Source: Planctomycetota bacterium
GTDB lineage: Bacteria > Planctomycetota > Phycisphaerae > UBA1845 > UTPLA1
DNA length: 64,000 bases
NCBI GenBank assembly: GCA_015654675.1
Contig: JAATGM010000005.1
Coordinates: forward strand, 62,001 to 126,000
Reading direction: 5' to 3'
The position numbers and the translations under genes were made by a program. The notes beneath the pieces are model-generated. The model was not told the DNA's origin. It saw only the letters and a list, made by a program, of their open reading frames with translations, and did no database searches. Shown piece by piece: positions 1 through 8,688 of the stretch (its first letter is position 1; every line of letters begins with the position of its first letter).

Positions 1-1
1 G

Positions 2-346
2 CTGCTCACCCACCACGGATTCGTCCGCTCGGTGCGCGGCTCCAAGGGCGGATATGTGCTCGCCCTCGAGCCGGCCGCCATCACGCTCTACCAGCTCATT
101 GTCGCGATCGAAGGTCCGGTCGAATTCGTCAAGTGCGCCGAGCCGCTCAACGCCGACGGAGAGTCTTCCTGTGATCTCCTCGAAGTCTGTCCCGTGTCGC
201 GCCCCGTTCGGAAGATTCACGAACGGCTGTCGCAATTCCTGAAAGAAGTCAGCCTGGCCGAAATCGCGGCCGAGGCCTGTTGCTGCGGTCAGCACGACAA
301 CGCCTTGCCCGTCTCAATCGGCATGCCCGTGGAGTCGAAGTCATGA
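2..346 (+). CDS. iscR: Rrf2/IscR-type transcriptional regulator, C-terminal part
   Basis: The reading frame is open at the left edge, so the N-terminal half of the winged helix is missing. What remains starts at the end of the recognition helix and wing, with the Rrf2 signature [16 protein letters not shown]. Downstream cysteines ([14 protein letters not shown]) sit where Rrf2 proteins hold a [2Fe-2S] cluster, and a CCCG cluster lies near the C-terminus. Its stop overlaps the iscS start by 4 bases (ATGA). As the first gene of an isc operon it is most likely the iron-sulfur sensing repressor IscR; the spacing of the extra cysteines differs from the E. coli protein, so the ligand set is an inference. 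Confidence 0.85.
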   Translation: MLTHHGFVRSVRGSKGGYVLALEPAAITLYQLIVAIEGPVEFVKCAEPLNADGESSCDLLEVCPVSRPVRKIHERLSQFLKEVSLAEIAAEACCCGQHDNALPVSIGMPVESKS

Positions 347-1557
347 AGTCCCCGATCTACATGGACAACAACGCCACCACGCCGGTCGATCCGCGCGTGC
401 TCGATGCGATGCTGCCCTACTTCAAGGAAAAATTCGGCAACGCCGCTAGCCGCAATCACGAGTTCGGCTGGGTCGCCGAGGAAGGCGTCGAAAAGGCCCG
501 CGAGCAGGTCGCAAAGGCCATCAACGCCTCCCCCAAGGAAATCGTCTGGACCAGCGGCGCCACCGAGAGCAACAACATCGCGATCAAAGGCATTGCCTCC
601 ATGTATCGCGAGCAGGGCAACCACATCATCACCCAGGTCATCGAGCACAAGGCCGTCATCGATCCGGCCAAGTTCCTCGAGCAGACCGGCTGCCACGTCA
701 CGTTCCTGCCGGTCGACAAAGACGGCCGCGTCTCCGCCGAGCAGGTCCGCGAGGCCATGACCGACAAGACCGTCCTCGTCTCGATCATGCACGCCAACAA
801 CGAAATCGGAACCATCAACCCCATCAAGGAAATCGGAAAGCTCTGCAAGGAAAAAGGCGTCATCTTCCACACCGACGCCTGCCAGACCTTCGCCAAAGTC
901 CCGATTGATGTCGAAGACATGGGCATCGACCTGCTCTCCTGCTCCGGCCACAAGATCTACGGCCCCAAGGGCGTCGGCGCGCTTTACGTCCGCCGCAAGC
1001 GCCCCCGCGTCCGATGCGAGCCGGTCCTTCACGGCGGCGGCCACGAGCGCGGCATGCGCAGCGGGACGCTCAACGTCCCCGGCATCGTCGGAATGGGCAA
1101 AGCTGCTGAGCTCTGCTTCGACAACATGGCCGAGGAAACGAAATTCGTCGGCGGCCTTCGCGACCGGCTGAAAGACAAGCTCTTCAGCCAGCTCGACGAG
1201 ATCTTCCTGAACGGCCACGCAACCGAGCGCATCCCCAACAACCTGAACATCAGCTTCCTCTACGTCGAAGGCGAGTCGCTCATGATGGGCTTCTCCGACG
1301 TCGCGGTCAGTTCCGGCTCCGCCTGCACCAGCGCCTCGCTCGAGCCCAGCTACGTCCTCAAGGCCCTCGGCCTCGGAGACGACCTGGCCCACAGCAGCAT
1401 CCGCTTCTCGCTCGGCCGATTCACCACCCAGCAGGAAGTCGATTACGTCGCCGAACGCGTTGTGACGGCGGTCAAGCGGCTCCGCGAGATGAGCCCGCTC
1501 TACGAAATGGCCCAGGAAGGCGTCGACCTCAGCAAGGTCCAGTGGGCCCACCATTAA
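343..1557 (+). CDS. iscS: Cysteine desulfurase IscS
   Basis: PLP-dependent enzyme that takes sulfur from cysteine and passes it as a persulfide to IscU and to tRNA-thiolation enzymes. The product is 404 residues, the same length as E. coli IscS. The PLP lysine lies in [10 protein letters not shown] (K204) and the mobile-loop catalytic cysteine in SSGSACTS (C328). The C-terminal tail [11 protein letters not shown] matches the IscU-docking tail of proteobacterial IscS closely. The start is the ATG overlapping the iscR stop; an open frame extends 63 bases further upstream inside iscR but carries no conserved sequence. It is co-transcribed with iscU. Confidence 0.97.
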   Translation: MKSPIYMDNNATTPVDPRVLDAMLPYFKEKFGNAASRNHEFGWVAEEGVEKAREQVAKAINASPKEIVWTSGATESNNIAIKGIASMYREQGNHIITQVIEHKAVIDPAKFLEQTGCHVTFLPVDKDGRVSAEQVREAMTDKTVLVSIMHANNEIGTINPIKEIGKLCKEKGVIFHTDACQTFAKVPIDVEDMGIDLLSCSGHKIYGPKGVGALYVRRKRPRVRCEPVLHGGGHERGMRSGTLNVPGIVGMGKAAELCFDNMAEETKFVGGLRDRLKDKLFSQLDEIFLNGHATERIPNNLNISFLYVEGESLMMGFSDVAVSSGSACTSASLEPSYVLKALGLGDDLAHSSIRFSLGRFTTQQEVDYVAERVVTAVKRLREMSPLYEMAQEGVDLSKVQWAHH

Positions 1558-1602
1558 TCAAAGGACAGGAACGCGGCGATCGGCCGCTCAGGAGACTTTC
1601 GA

Positions 1603-2016
1603 ATGTCATATAGCGACAAAATCGTTGAACACTACCAGCACCCGCGCAACGTCGGCTCCTTCGACAAGGCCGATCCGAACGTCGGGACCGGCATCGTCGG
1701 CGCCCCCGAGTGCGGCGACGTGATGAAGCTCCAGATCAAGTGCGACGATCAGGGCAACATCCTCGACGCCAAGTTCAAGACCTTCGGCTGCGGCAGTGCC
1801 ATCGCCTCCAGCTCGCTCGCAACCGAGTGGCTCAAGGGCAAGACGGTCGACGAGGCCCTTACGATTCGGAACACCGACATCGTCAAGGAACTTGCCCTGC
1901 CGCCCGTGAAAATCCATTGCAGCGTCCTGGCCGAAGACGCCATTCGCGCCGCAATTGCCGATTACAAGAAGAAGTCCGAGGAGCGCCAGCCCGCAACCGC
2001 CGGCGCTTCGCGTTAG
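1603..2016 (+). CDS. iscU: Iron-sulfur cluster assembly scaffold IscU
   Basis: Scaffold on which [2Fe-2S] clusters are built before delivery to apoproteins. It has 137 residues, about nine more than E. coli IscU, with an extra polar C-terminal tail. The three cluster cysteines are visible (C37 in PECGD, C63 in FGCGS, C106 in IHCS) with D39 and H105. The LPPVK motif (residues 99-103) recognised by the HscA chaperone is intact, which fits the hscBA genes downstream. An AGGAG ribosome-binding site lies 8 bases before the ATG. Confidence 0.97.
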   Translation: MSYSDKIVEHYQHPRNVGSFDKADPNVGTGIVGAPECGDVMKLQIKCDDQGNILDAKFKTFGCGSAIASSSLATEWLKGKTVDEALTIRNTDIVKELALPPVKIHCSVLAEDAIRAAIADYKKKSEERQPATAGASR

Positions 2017-2099
2017 AACTCTTCAAGACTAGAATCCGTATGCCGGTGGCGAAGATGCAACCGGCCCCAAGAGTACAGTAGCCTTCACAGGAGCTTTCA

Positions 2100-2429
2100 A
2101 TGGCAGTCAATATCTCCGAACGCGCGGCATCGGAAGTCAAAACGATCATCCAGCAGCAAAACCTCCCCGAAAACACCTACCTCCGCGTAGGCGTTAAGGG
2201 CGGCGGCTGCAGCGGCTTTTCCTACACCCTCGACCTCACCGACTCAGTCGGCGAGAACGACGAAGTCTTCGACGTTCACGGCGTAAAGGTCATTTGCGAC
2301 TCCAAGAGCTATCTCTATCTCAATGGCGTTGCAGTCGACTTCAAGGACGAGGTCATGGGCCGCGGGTTTGTCTTCAACAACCCGAATGCCTCCCACACCT
2401 GCGGGTGCGGCAGCAGCTTCAGCGCCTGA
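2100..2429 (+). CDS. iscA: A-type iron-sulfur carrier IscA/ErpA
   Basis: Small HesB/IscA-fold carrier that receives iron or Fe-S clusters and hands them to targets. The 109 residues carry the three diagnostic cysteines: C37 in GGGCSGF and C101/C103 in HTCGCGSSF. A good ribosome-binding site (AGGAGC) precedes the ATG. Its place between iscU and hscB argues for IscA, although the sequence also resembles ErpA; the two cannot be separated from motifs alone. A terminator-like hairpin follows before hscB. Confidence 0.94.
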   Translation: MAVNISERAASEVKTIIQQQNLPENTYLRVGVKGGGCSGFSYTLDLTDSVGENDEVFDVHGVKVICDSKSYLYLNGVAVDFKDEVMGRGFVFNNPNASHTCGCGSSFSA

Positions 2430-2472
2430 CGCGCGAAGACGCCGCGCCCTCGGCGGCGAAATTCCGGAATAC

Positions 2473-2517
2473 GGCAAGGCCCCGGATAACGATGCCGCGG
2501 CCTTGCCTCTTTGTTTC
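2473..2517 (+). terminator. Terminator-like hairpin inside the isc operon (iscA-hscB gap)
   Basis: A perfect 9-bp inverted repeat, GGCAAGGCC at 2473-2481 and GGCCTTGCC at 2499-2507, is followed at once by a T-rich tract (TCTTTGTTTC). This has the form of an intrinsic terminator but lies within an operon, 25 bases before hscB, so it is more likely an attenuator or an mRNA processing or stability element that lowers hscBA-fdx-iscX expression relative to iscSUA. Confidence 0.6.
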
Positions 2518-2532
2518 TGGCGGGTTTGCTCG

Positions 2533-3150
2533 ATGAACACCACCCTCAGGTCATTCCCGATCAAGTGCGCGACGTGCGAGTCGCTCGCCCAGGCACCCGT
2601 CGCCTGCGCAGAGTGCCACTCGCTCCTCGAACACGTCTCGGGTGCCGACTACTTCGAGCTGTTCGGGCTCGAGCGCAGCTTCGATATCGCCCCAGCCGAC
2701 ATCCAGCGCAAATTCCTTGCCATCGCCCGCAACATCCACCCCGACGCCTTCGTCTCGGCCGACGCGGCCACGCAGTCCGTCGTCCTGCATCTTTCCTCGG
2801 CCGTGAATAAGGCCTACGAAACACTTCGCGATCCGGTCCGCCGCGCCGAATACATTCTCGAAGTCTCGGGCGGCAAGTCCGCCGCCGACGACAAGCGCGT
2901 CGCCCCCGAACTTCTCGCCGAAGTCATGATGCTGCGTGAAGAAATCGAAGAGTTGCGTGCCGGCGGAAACACGGCCGCAATCGCCGCAATCCGCCCCGAC
3001 ATTGCCCGAAAAAAGGACGCCACCCTGCACAAGATCGCCGACCTCTGCCGGCGAATCACGGCCGACGCCGACGCATCCGTGCACGACGACCTGCGCCTCC
3101 AGTTGAACTCCATCAAATACTTCGACAATCTCCTGGCCCAGCTCGCATGA
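2533..3150 (+). CDS. hscB: J-domain co-chaperone HscB with N-terminal zinc-finger cysteines
   Basis: J-protein that brings IscU to HscA and stimulates its ATPase. The 205-residue product has the J-domain HPD motif at residues 69-71 (NIHPDAF) and a helical IscU-binding C-terminal domain. Residues 12-28 carry two CxxC pairs (CATC and CAEC), a probable zinc site absent from E. coli HscB but found in human HSCB. I chose the ATG at 2533 because the open frame upstream overlaps iscA without similarity. The stop overlaps the hscA start (ATGA), indicating translational coupling. Confidence 0.93.
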   Translation: MNTTLRSFPIKCATCESLAQAPVACAECHSLLEHVSGADYFELFGLERSFDIAPADIQRKFLAIARNIHPDAFVSADAATQSVVLHLSSAVNKAYETLRDPVRRAEYILEVSGGKSAADDKRVAPELLAEVMMLREEIEELRAGGNTAAIAAIRPDIARKKDATLHKIADLCRRITADADASVHDDLRLQLNSIKYFDNLLAQLA

Positions 3151-5075
3151 CTCCACCCAGCGACATCATCGTCGGCATCGACCTCGGCACGACCTTCTCC
3201 CTCGTCGCCTGGTGCGACGAACGCGGCCCCCAGGTCGTCCGCGACGAAAACGGCGATGGCCGCGTCCCCTCCGTCATTGGCTTCTCGCCCGACGGCTCGC
3301 TCAAGATCGGCTGGGATGCCCGCAATCACGCCGTCGAGAACCCCGAACACACCGTCTACTCCGTGAAACGCCTCATGGGCATCGGTGCAGATGTCCTCGC
3401 GCGCGAGCTCCCTTACCTCTCCTACCACGTCATCTCCGGCCAGCGCGATCAGGTCGTCATCGAAGTCAACGGCCGCCCGGTGACGCCCCAGGAAATCTCC
3501 GCCATCATCCTCCGCGAGTTGAAGGCCCGCGCCGAACGGCAATTGGGCCGCGAAATCCGCAAAGCGGTGATCACCGTCCCCGCCTACTTCGACGACTCGC
3601 AGCGACAAGCCACGCGCGACGCCGGCCAGATCGCCGGGCTCGAAGTCGTCCGCATTATCAATGAACCCACGGCCGCCGCCCTCGCCTACGGGATCGGTCA
3701 GCGCGCCGCGACCACTGCCCCCAAATCAACCGCCCTGCCCATCGGCGACAAGTCGAAATGCACCGCCCCCCAGCCCGTCAGCGAAGATGCGACCGGTGCG
3801 GAGCCCAGCACCATCGCCGTCTACGACCTCGGCGGCGGAACCTTCGACGTCACTGTCCTGCGACTTCACGATGGCGTTTTCGAAGCCATCTCAACCCACG
3901 GCGACACGCACCTGGGCGGCGACGACTTCGACCGCGTCATCATGGATCTCGTGCAGCGCGAAGTCCGCGAGAAAACTGGCATCGACATCATGACGCCCGC
4001 CACCCGCCAGGCCCTCCGCCTCCTGAGCGAACAGGTAAAGATCCGCCTCAGCACTAACAACGACGCCCGCATCGAGCTCGACCTCGGCAACAGCGGCAAG
4101 TACGAACGAACCGTCACTCGCTCCGAATTCGAATCGCTGATTGCCCCGCTGATCGACCGCACCATCGATGCCTGCCGCCGCGCCCTCGCCGACGCCGCCC
4201 TCGACCCCGCCGCCATCCAGCGTATCGTCATGGTGGGCGGCTGCACGCGAATCCCCCTCGTCCGCTCCCGCGTCGCCGAGTTCTTTAAGACAACGCCCTA
4301 CACCGCGCTGAATCCCGACGAAGTCGTCGCCCTCGGCGCAGCCGTTCAGGCCCAGATCCTCGCCGGCGGCCGCCGAGACCTCCAACTGCTCGACGTCACC
4401 CCGCTCTCCCTCGGCATCGAAACCATGGGCGGCGCCATGGGCAAGCTCATCATGCGAAACGCCCGCATCCCCTGCGAAGCCCGCGAAATGTTCACCACTT
4501 TCATGGACGGCCAGGCCAACGTGAAGATCAACGTGCTGCAAGGCGAGCGCGAGCTGGCCGCCGACTGCCGCTCTCTCGGCGAATTCGCGCTCGGCGGCAT
4601 TCCACCCATGCCCGCCGGCATTCCGAAAATCGAAGTCGCCTTCCTTATCGATGCCAACGGCATCCTCAACGTGAGCGCCCGCGAACAGCGTAGCGGCCGC
4701 GAAGCCAGCATCCAGGTCGTCCCGGCCCACGGCCTCACGCGCGACGAAGTCCGCAAAATCGAGCTCGACAGCGTCCGCTTTGCCCGCCAGGACATGGACG
4801 CCCACCGTCTCATCGACCTTCGCAACCAGATCGAGTTCGACGCCCACAAGACCGAGCAGGTCCTCGCCCGCGTCGCCGAGACTCTTCCGCGCGAAGAGCG
4901 CATCGCGATTGAAGAATCGATCCGAGTCCTGCGAAAGCTCAGCCAGACCAGCGGCGACCCCGAAAAACTCCATCAAGCCCTCGAACAATTCGGAAAATCA
5001 ACCCTCCATCTCGCGGAGTTCGCTATAACACGCTCCCTGCAGGAAGCGCAGGCAACGACGAAAGGCCAGGTGTGA
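3147..5075 (+). CDS. hscA: Hsp70-family chaperone HscA
   Basis: Specialised DnaK-like ATPase that, with HscB, releases the cluster from IscU. It has 642 residues. The ATPase domain shows IDLGTTFS near the N-terminus, [12 protein letters not shown] and DLGGGTFDV; the linker is [16 protein letters not shown], followed by the substrate domain and lid. An insertion of roughly 36 residues (185-221, rich in Ala, Pro, Ser and Thr) separates the [11 protein letters not shown] and DLGGGTFD motifs; I know of no such insert in E. coli HscA. It overlaps hscB by 4 bases and fdx by 4 bases. Identity as HscA rather than DnaK rests on operon context and the shortened acidic tail. Confidence 0.95.
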   Translation: MTPPSDIIVGIDLGTTFSLVAWCDERGPQVVRDENGDGRVPSVIGFSPDGSLKIGWDARNHAVENPEHTVYSVKRLMGIGADVLARELPYLSYHVISGQRDQVVIEVNGRPVTPQEISAIILRELKARAERQLGREIRKAVITVPAYFDDSQRQATRDAGQIAGLEVVRIINEPTAAALAYGIGQRAATTAPKSTALPIGDKSKCTAPQPVSEDATGAEPSTIAVYDLGGGTFDVTVLRLHDGVFEAISTHGDTHLGGDDFDRVIMDLVQREVREKTGIDIMTPATRQALRLLSEQVKIRLSTNNDARIELDLGNSGKYERTVTRSEFESLIAPLIDRTIDACRRALADAALDPAAIQRIVMVGGCTRIPLVRSRVAEFFKTTPYTALNPDEVVALGAAVQAQILAGGRRDLQLLDVTPLSLGIETMGGAMGKLIMRNARIPCEAREMFTTFMDGQANVKINVLQGERELAADCRSLGEFALGGIPPMPAGIPKIEVAFLIDANGILNVSAREQRSGREASIQVVPAHGLTRDEVRKIELDSVRFARQDMDAHRLIDLRNQIEFDAHKTEQVLARVAETLPREERIAIEESIRVLRKLSQTSGDPEKLHQALEQFGKSTLHLAEFAITRSLQEAQATTKGQV

Positions 5076-5524
5076 TCGTGGGTGGACAGAATCCCTATAT
5101 TGCCGACGCGGAAGTGCGTCTGCCGAAAAAGAAGTATCGCCTCACCATCATCGACGAGCAGAAAAAGGAACACGTGCTCGATATCGACCCCGCCAAGCTC
5201 CCCTTCGGTGATCACGGCCTGCCCGGCAGCATTCTTGACATCGCCATGGGCAACAACATCGAGCTCGATCACGCCTGCGGCGGCGTCTGCGCCTGCAGCA
5301 CCTGCCACATCTACGTGAAGGAAGGCCTCGACACCTGCAACGCCGCCACCGAAGACGAGGAAGACCAACTCGACGAGGCCTACGCCCTCAAGCCCACCTC
5401 GCGTCTCGGCTGCCAGTGCGTCCCCGATGGCTCCAAAGACATCGTCGTCGAAATCCCAACCGTCAACCGCAACCTCGCCCGCGAGCCGCACGGCGCCGAG
5501 TCCATGACGTCAAAGCACGACTAA
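5072..5524 (+). CDS. fdx: ISC-type [2Fe-2S] ferredoxin
   Basis: Adrenodoxin-like ferredoxin that supplies electrons for cluster assembly. The product is 150 residues, with the cluster cysteines C69, C75, C78 and C114 in the C-x5-C-x2-C-x35-C spacing of bacterial Fdx, and RLGCQ around the last one. It has about 20 extra residues at the N-terminus and a longer C-terminal tail than the roughly 110-residue E. coli protein. Translation starts at a GTG that overlaps the hscA stop (GTGA). Confidence 0.96.
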   Translation: MIVGGQNPYIADAEVRLPKKKYRLTIIDEQKKEHVLDIDPAKLPFGDHGLPGSILDIAMGNNIELDHACGGVCACSTCHIYVKEGLDTCNAATEDEEDQLDEAYALKPTSRLGCQCVPDGSKDIVVEIPTVNRNLAREPHGAESMTSKHD

Positions 5525-5535
5525 GGATCCGCAAC

Positions 5536-5760
5536 ATGCCGCGCAAAATAAAATGGACCGACAGCGAAGACGTCGGCATCCTGCTCCACGAGCAGAAGCC
5601 CGACATCGACCCGCTCACCGTCCGCTTCACCGACCTCCGCGAATGGGTTGTCGCCCTGCCCGACTTCGGCGACGATCCGCACGCCTCCAACGAGGCCAAG
5701 CTCGAGGCCATACAGATGGCCTGGCTTGAGGAATTCAAGGCCGCCCGCGACGAAGATTGA
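5536..5760 (+). CDS. iscX: IscX, small acidic ISC accessory protein
   Basis: A 74-residue acidic protein with the typical IscX features WTDSEDVGILLHE, DPLTVRFTDLREWV and EAIQMAWLEEF. IscX binds IscS and iron and modulates the desulfurase. It starts 11 bases after fdx, as in proteobacterial operons. The upstream in-frame extension lies inside fdx and is not conserved. Confidence 0.95.
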   Translation: MPRKIKWTDSEDVGILLHEQKPDIDPLTVRFTDLREWVVALPDFGDDPHASNEAKLEAIQMAWLEEFKAARDED

Positions 5761-5791
5761 CCCGCGCGCCGTTCGAAACGAAAGTCTCCGA

Positions 5792-6505
5792 ATGTCCATC
5801 GTCCCCCAGGCACAAGTCATCACGGTCGCGCCGCAGGCCCCCGCCCGGCCCAGAAGTGCCCTTCATTCCCTCTCCAGTCATCTTCGCTTCTGGCCCGTCG
5901 CAGTCATCGGCCTCGCCATAGACCTCTGGACCAAGCATTGGGCCTTCGCCCACATCGACCCGCAGGTTCCGAAAGTCGTCATCCCCAACGTCCTGCGATT
6001 CCAGCTCTCGCTGAACTCCGGCGCGCTCTTTGGAATGGGCAAGGGCTTTGCCCCCATCTTCGTCGGCGCGTCCGTTCTCGCCCTCATGTTCGTCGTATAC
6101 CTGTTCATCCACTCCACTCCGAAACATCGCTCCATGCACGTCGCCCTCGGCCTCGTCCTGGCTGGCGCAATCGGCAACCTCTACGACCGCACCTTCGAAA
6201 AGGCCTATGTCTGGGACAGCCCCATCACCCGCCAGCACCAGGCCGGCGTCCTGATTCGCTCAACCGAACACAGCGTCACCATCGGCGAATACCCCACCGG
6301 CGCAAATCCGCACGTCTACCCGCTCTCCCCAAACATCACCACCGGCATCCGCCCCGTCGTCCGCGACTTTATCAAGATTGAAGCCCGCGCCTTCGGCCAC
6401 GAAGTCTGGCCCTGGATCTTCAATATTGCCGACGCGCTCCTCGTCGTCGGCGTCATCATCCTCCTCATCAATTTCTGGTTCGAACGCCGCCCCGAAACGC
6501 ACTAG
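5792..6505 (+). CDS. lspA: Signal peptidase II (lipoprotein signal peptidase)
   Basis: Inner-membrane aspartyl protease that removes signal peptides from prolipoproteins; several lipoprotein genes lie in this window. Family motifs are DLWTK (44-48), NSGALFG (75-81), GNLYDR with catalytic D132, and FNIADA with catalytic D214. At 237 residues it is much longer than the usual 160-170. The extra length is an N-terminal extension of about 30 residues and an insertion of about 70 residues between the two catalytic motifs. I chose the ATG at 5792, just after iscX; it may be read through from the isc operon. Confidence 0.92.
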   Translation: MSIVPQAQVITVAPQAPARPRSALHSLSSHLRFWPVAVIGLAIDLWTKHWAFAHIDPQVPKVVIPNVLRFQLSLNSGALFGMGKGFAPIFVGASVLALMFVVYLFIHSTPKHRSMHVALGLVLAGAIGNLYDRTFEKAYVWDSPITRQHQAGVLIRSTEHSVTIGEYPTGANPHVYPLSPNITTGIRPVVRDFIKIEARAFGHEVWPWIFNIADALLVVGVIILLINFWFERRPETH

Positions 6506-6569
6506 CCCCCGCGTCACGCCATTTTTTCTCGGCCAATCGCGCCTCTGGCAAATCGCCCCGCCGTCGGCG

Positions 6570-6575
6570 TATAAT
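6570..6575 (+). promoter_or_regulatory. Candidate -10 box upstream of the di-haem lipoprotein
   Basis: TATAAT lies 42 bases before the start of the di-haem lipoprotein gene. The best -35 partner, TGGCAA at 6546-6551, is weak and has an 18-bp spacer. A separate promoter here would uncouple the gene from lspA. Confidence 0.45.
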
Positions 6576-6616
6576 TTGACGCTCTCCTCGCAGTGGCCTC
6601 CCTCTAGGAACTTGGA

Positions 6617-7192
6617 ATGAAACTCGTCAAGCGAGTGGTGTTCGTCGGTCTGATTGCATTCGTCGGGTGCGGCACAACGCCCGAGGGCTGGATCACCCAG
6701 CCCACCGAAACCAACCTCGTCATTGGCGGTCTGAACAATCTTCAGCCCTACTTCGCCAAGTTGCAGTCCCCGGACCGCTCGCTGCCTGACATGGGCGACT
6801 TTCTGCTCGCAAGCTGCGGCTGCGGCGACTGGCGCGTCCTCATTCGCCCAACCAACGGCGCACCGCAGGTTCAATTCCCCGTCCGCTTTTATTCGAACGG
6901 TCCCTATCAACCCACCGGCGAAGTCGCCGTCTTCGGAACGGACGACGACAAGGGCTTCAGCGGCCGCCTCAACCAGGACTCCGGCCAGGTAGCCGGCAAC
7001 GCCCTCAACGGCGCGATGGCCGCCTATATCGACGGCCTGCGCAGCGACCCCCACGTCGGCCAGACCGTCGACGCCTGCATCATGTGCCACGTGGGCGACG
7101 ATCCCATCTTCCCGCTGCCTCCGACCCACCCGCAAAAATACAAAACCAACCCGCGCGTCTGTCTTGAATGCCACTCCGCCAACGGCCAATAG
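6617..7192 (+). CDS. Lipoprotein with two haem c-binding motifs
   Basis: A 191-residue exported lipoprotein. Residues 1-18 form a signal peptide ending in the lipobox AFVGC, with C18 the lipidated cysteine. Two haem c attachment motifs, CIMCH (154-158) and CLECH (182-186), sit in the last 40 residues. The middle part also contains a CGCGDW stretch and otherwise has no motif I recognise. It is probably a periplasmic electron carrier or a sensor anchored to a membrane; partner oxidoreductases are not in the neighbourhood. I cannot assign a named cytochrome family. Confidence 0.75.
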   Translation: MKLVKRVVFVGLIAFVGCGTTPEGWITQPTETNLVIGGLNNLQPYFAKLQSPDRSLPDMGDFLLASCGCGDWRVLIRPTNGAPQVQFPVRFYSNGPYQPTGEVAVFGTDDDKGFSGRLNQDSGQVAGNALNGAMAAYIDGLRSDPHVGQTVDACIMCHVGDDPIFPLPPTHPQKYKTNPRVCLECHSANGQ

Positions 7193-7197
7193 CCGTC

Positions 7198-7226
7198 TTG
7201 ACACCCCCACCTCCCGAATCTAACGT
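7198..7226 (+). promoter_or_regulatory. Candidate sigma-70 promoter of the aquaporin gene
   Basis: A perfect -35 box TTGACA (7198-7203) is followed after 17 bp by a weak -10, TAACGT (7221-7226). It lies in the 128-bp gap between the di-haem lipoprotein and the aquaporin. Confidence 0.45.
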
Positions 7227-7320
7227 TCCCCCCGACTGATCGATCGCCGGCGCGGCGTCCCGATCGGATCCACGTCCAACGCGGCAAAGCAATGGCCGCG
7301 GTACCGCAGGAGTTCAGCCC

Positions 7321-8046
7321 ATGTCCAAGATCGCCAAGGCGTGTATGGCGGAGGCCATCGGAGCGTTCGCCCTAAGCTTCATCGGGGCCGGTGTCATCTG
7401 TCTCAACGCATACCAGGGCGGCAACAATCCCGGACTCATCGGCATCGCACTCGCCCACGGAATCATCCTCTCCATCGGTGTCTCTGCCGCCATGAACGTC
7501 TCCGGCGGACACCTCAACCCTGCCGTCACGACTACCATGCTCCTCACCGGCCGAATCGGTCTCGGCGATGCCATTAAATACATCATCGCGCAGCTCCTTG
7601 GCGCGACCGTAGCCGGCTTCCTCGTTTTGATGATCTTCAAGCACCTCTCGTTCGGCGGCGAGAGCGTCGTCAAGCTCGCTGGTTTGGGAACGCCATCCTA
7701 CAACCCCAGTGTCATTTCGATGGGTCAGGCCATCTTCATTGAGACCCTCCTAACCTTCCTCCTCGTCTTCGCTATCTTCGGAACCGCAGTCGATCCCCGC
7801 GCCCCGAAGATCGGCGGCTTCGGCATCGGCCTCACCATCGCCTGCGACATCCTGCTCGGCGGCCCGCTCACCGGTGCGGCCATGAATCCCTCCCGCACCT
7901 TCGGTCCCGGAATCGTCGCCTACATGTCCGGCAATCTGCCGAATTTCTTCGCGCAGCACGCGGTGTATTGGATCGGCCCTATCGTCGGCGGCGCGGTCGC
8001 CGGCCTCCTGTACGACAATTTCATCATGGAAAAGAAGCCGGCCTAG
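7321..8046 (+). CDS. Aquaporin / glycerol-facilitator family (MIP) channel
   Basis: Six-helix membrane channel of the MIP family, 241 residues. The two pore half-helices are recognisable: GGHLNPAVTT (NPA at 66-68) and GAAMNPSRTFGPG, where the second NPA is changed to NPS (187-189) before the conserved arginine R190. The family moves water, glycerol or small uncharged solutes, sometimes including arsenite, but substrate cannot be read from this sequence. It appears to be a single gene with its own promoter. Confidence 0.9.
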   Translation: MSKIAKACMAEAIGAFALSFIGAGVICLNAYQGGNNPGLIGIALAHGIILSIGVSAAMNVSGGHLNPAVTTTMLLTGRIGLGDAIKYIIAQLLGATVAGFLVLMIFKHLSFGGESVVKLAGLGTPSYNPSVISMGQAIFIETLLTFLLVFAIFGTAVDPRAPKIGGFGIGLTIACDILLGGPLTGAAMNPSRTFGPGIVAYMSGNLPNFFAQHAVYWIGPIVGGAVAGLLYDNFIMEKKPA

Positions 8047-8096
8047 TCCGCCGGCCCAGGATCGACTTCATTCATTCATAGAAAGGCCTGACTGGT

Positions 8097-8645
8097 ATGC
8101 GAAAGCTCATCTTCCCGGTTCTCATCGGTGTCGTCTCGGCCATCGCTGGTTGCAGCGCAACCAGCGGCGCATGGGAAGGCGCCAAAGTCGCCATGAACCT
8201 CTCGAAAGACTCGAGCTACGTCGACGTCTCCCTCGATGGTCAGAAGGCCGAGCAAAACACCGCCAAGAAGGCCTACACCGGCCATTCCGATTGGAAAGTA
8301 AAGGAACCCGTCGGCACCGCCCCGCGCCTCCGATATGACGTCACGAAGCCCGAAAAGCTCGGCCGAATTACTTCCGTCACAATCTCGATCTACCAGGAGT
8401 TCCACTCCGACTACTCCAATCAGCCCGAGTTCACCATCGTCGCCCGCAACCCGGACGCCGCCAGCCAGATGCAACCCAACACCGATTACGATCTTGCCAA
8501 TCCCGGCGCCGGCTTCAAGATCATGGACGTGGATGGAAAAGACGTCTCCGGCGTCGAGCTCAAACCCGGCATGAAGTACAAACTCATCCTCACCGTCCGC
8601 GCGGACAAGAGCGAAACCGCCCAGGTCGAGTTCAAGACTCGCTGA
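8097..8645 (+). CDS. Small lipoprotein of unknown function
   Basis: A 182-residue protein with a lipoprotein signal peptide (lysine- and arginine-containing start, hydrophobic core, lipobox AIAGC with the cysteine at residue 19). The mature part looks like a soluble beta-rich domain with many charged residues and no cysteine. I do not recognise a family. It lies 50 bases after the aquaporin gene and 43 bases before mnmE on the same strand. Confidence 0.7.
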   Translation: MRKLIFPVLIGVVSAIAGCSATSGAWEGAKVAMNLSKDSSYVDVSLDGQKAEQNTAKKAYTGHSDWKVKEPVGTAPRLRYDVTKPEKLGRITSVTISIYQEFHSDYSNQPEFTIVARNPDAASQMQPNTDYDLANPGAGFKIMDVDGKDVSGVELKPGMKYKLILTVRADKSETAQVEFKTR

Positions 8646-8688
8646 CGCTCCGCCGTACCCCAGCCGGGCAAACGGCTATCCTAATAGC

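Noticed and set aside
289-1554. Long antisense open frame across iscS
   Set aside because: It mirrors the codon bias of iscS in a high-GC gene and encodes no recognisable protein.
3891-4988. Long antisense open frame across hscA
   Set aside because: A codon-bias shadow; the + strand frame is a clear Hsp70.
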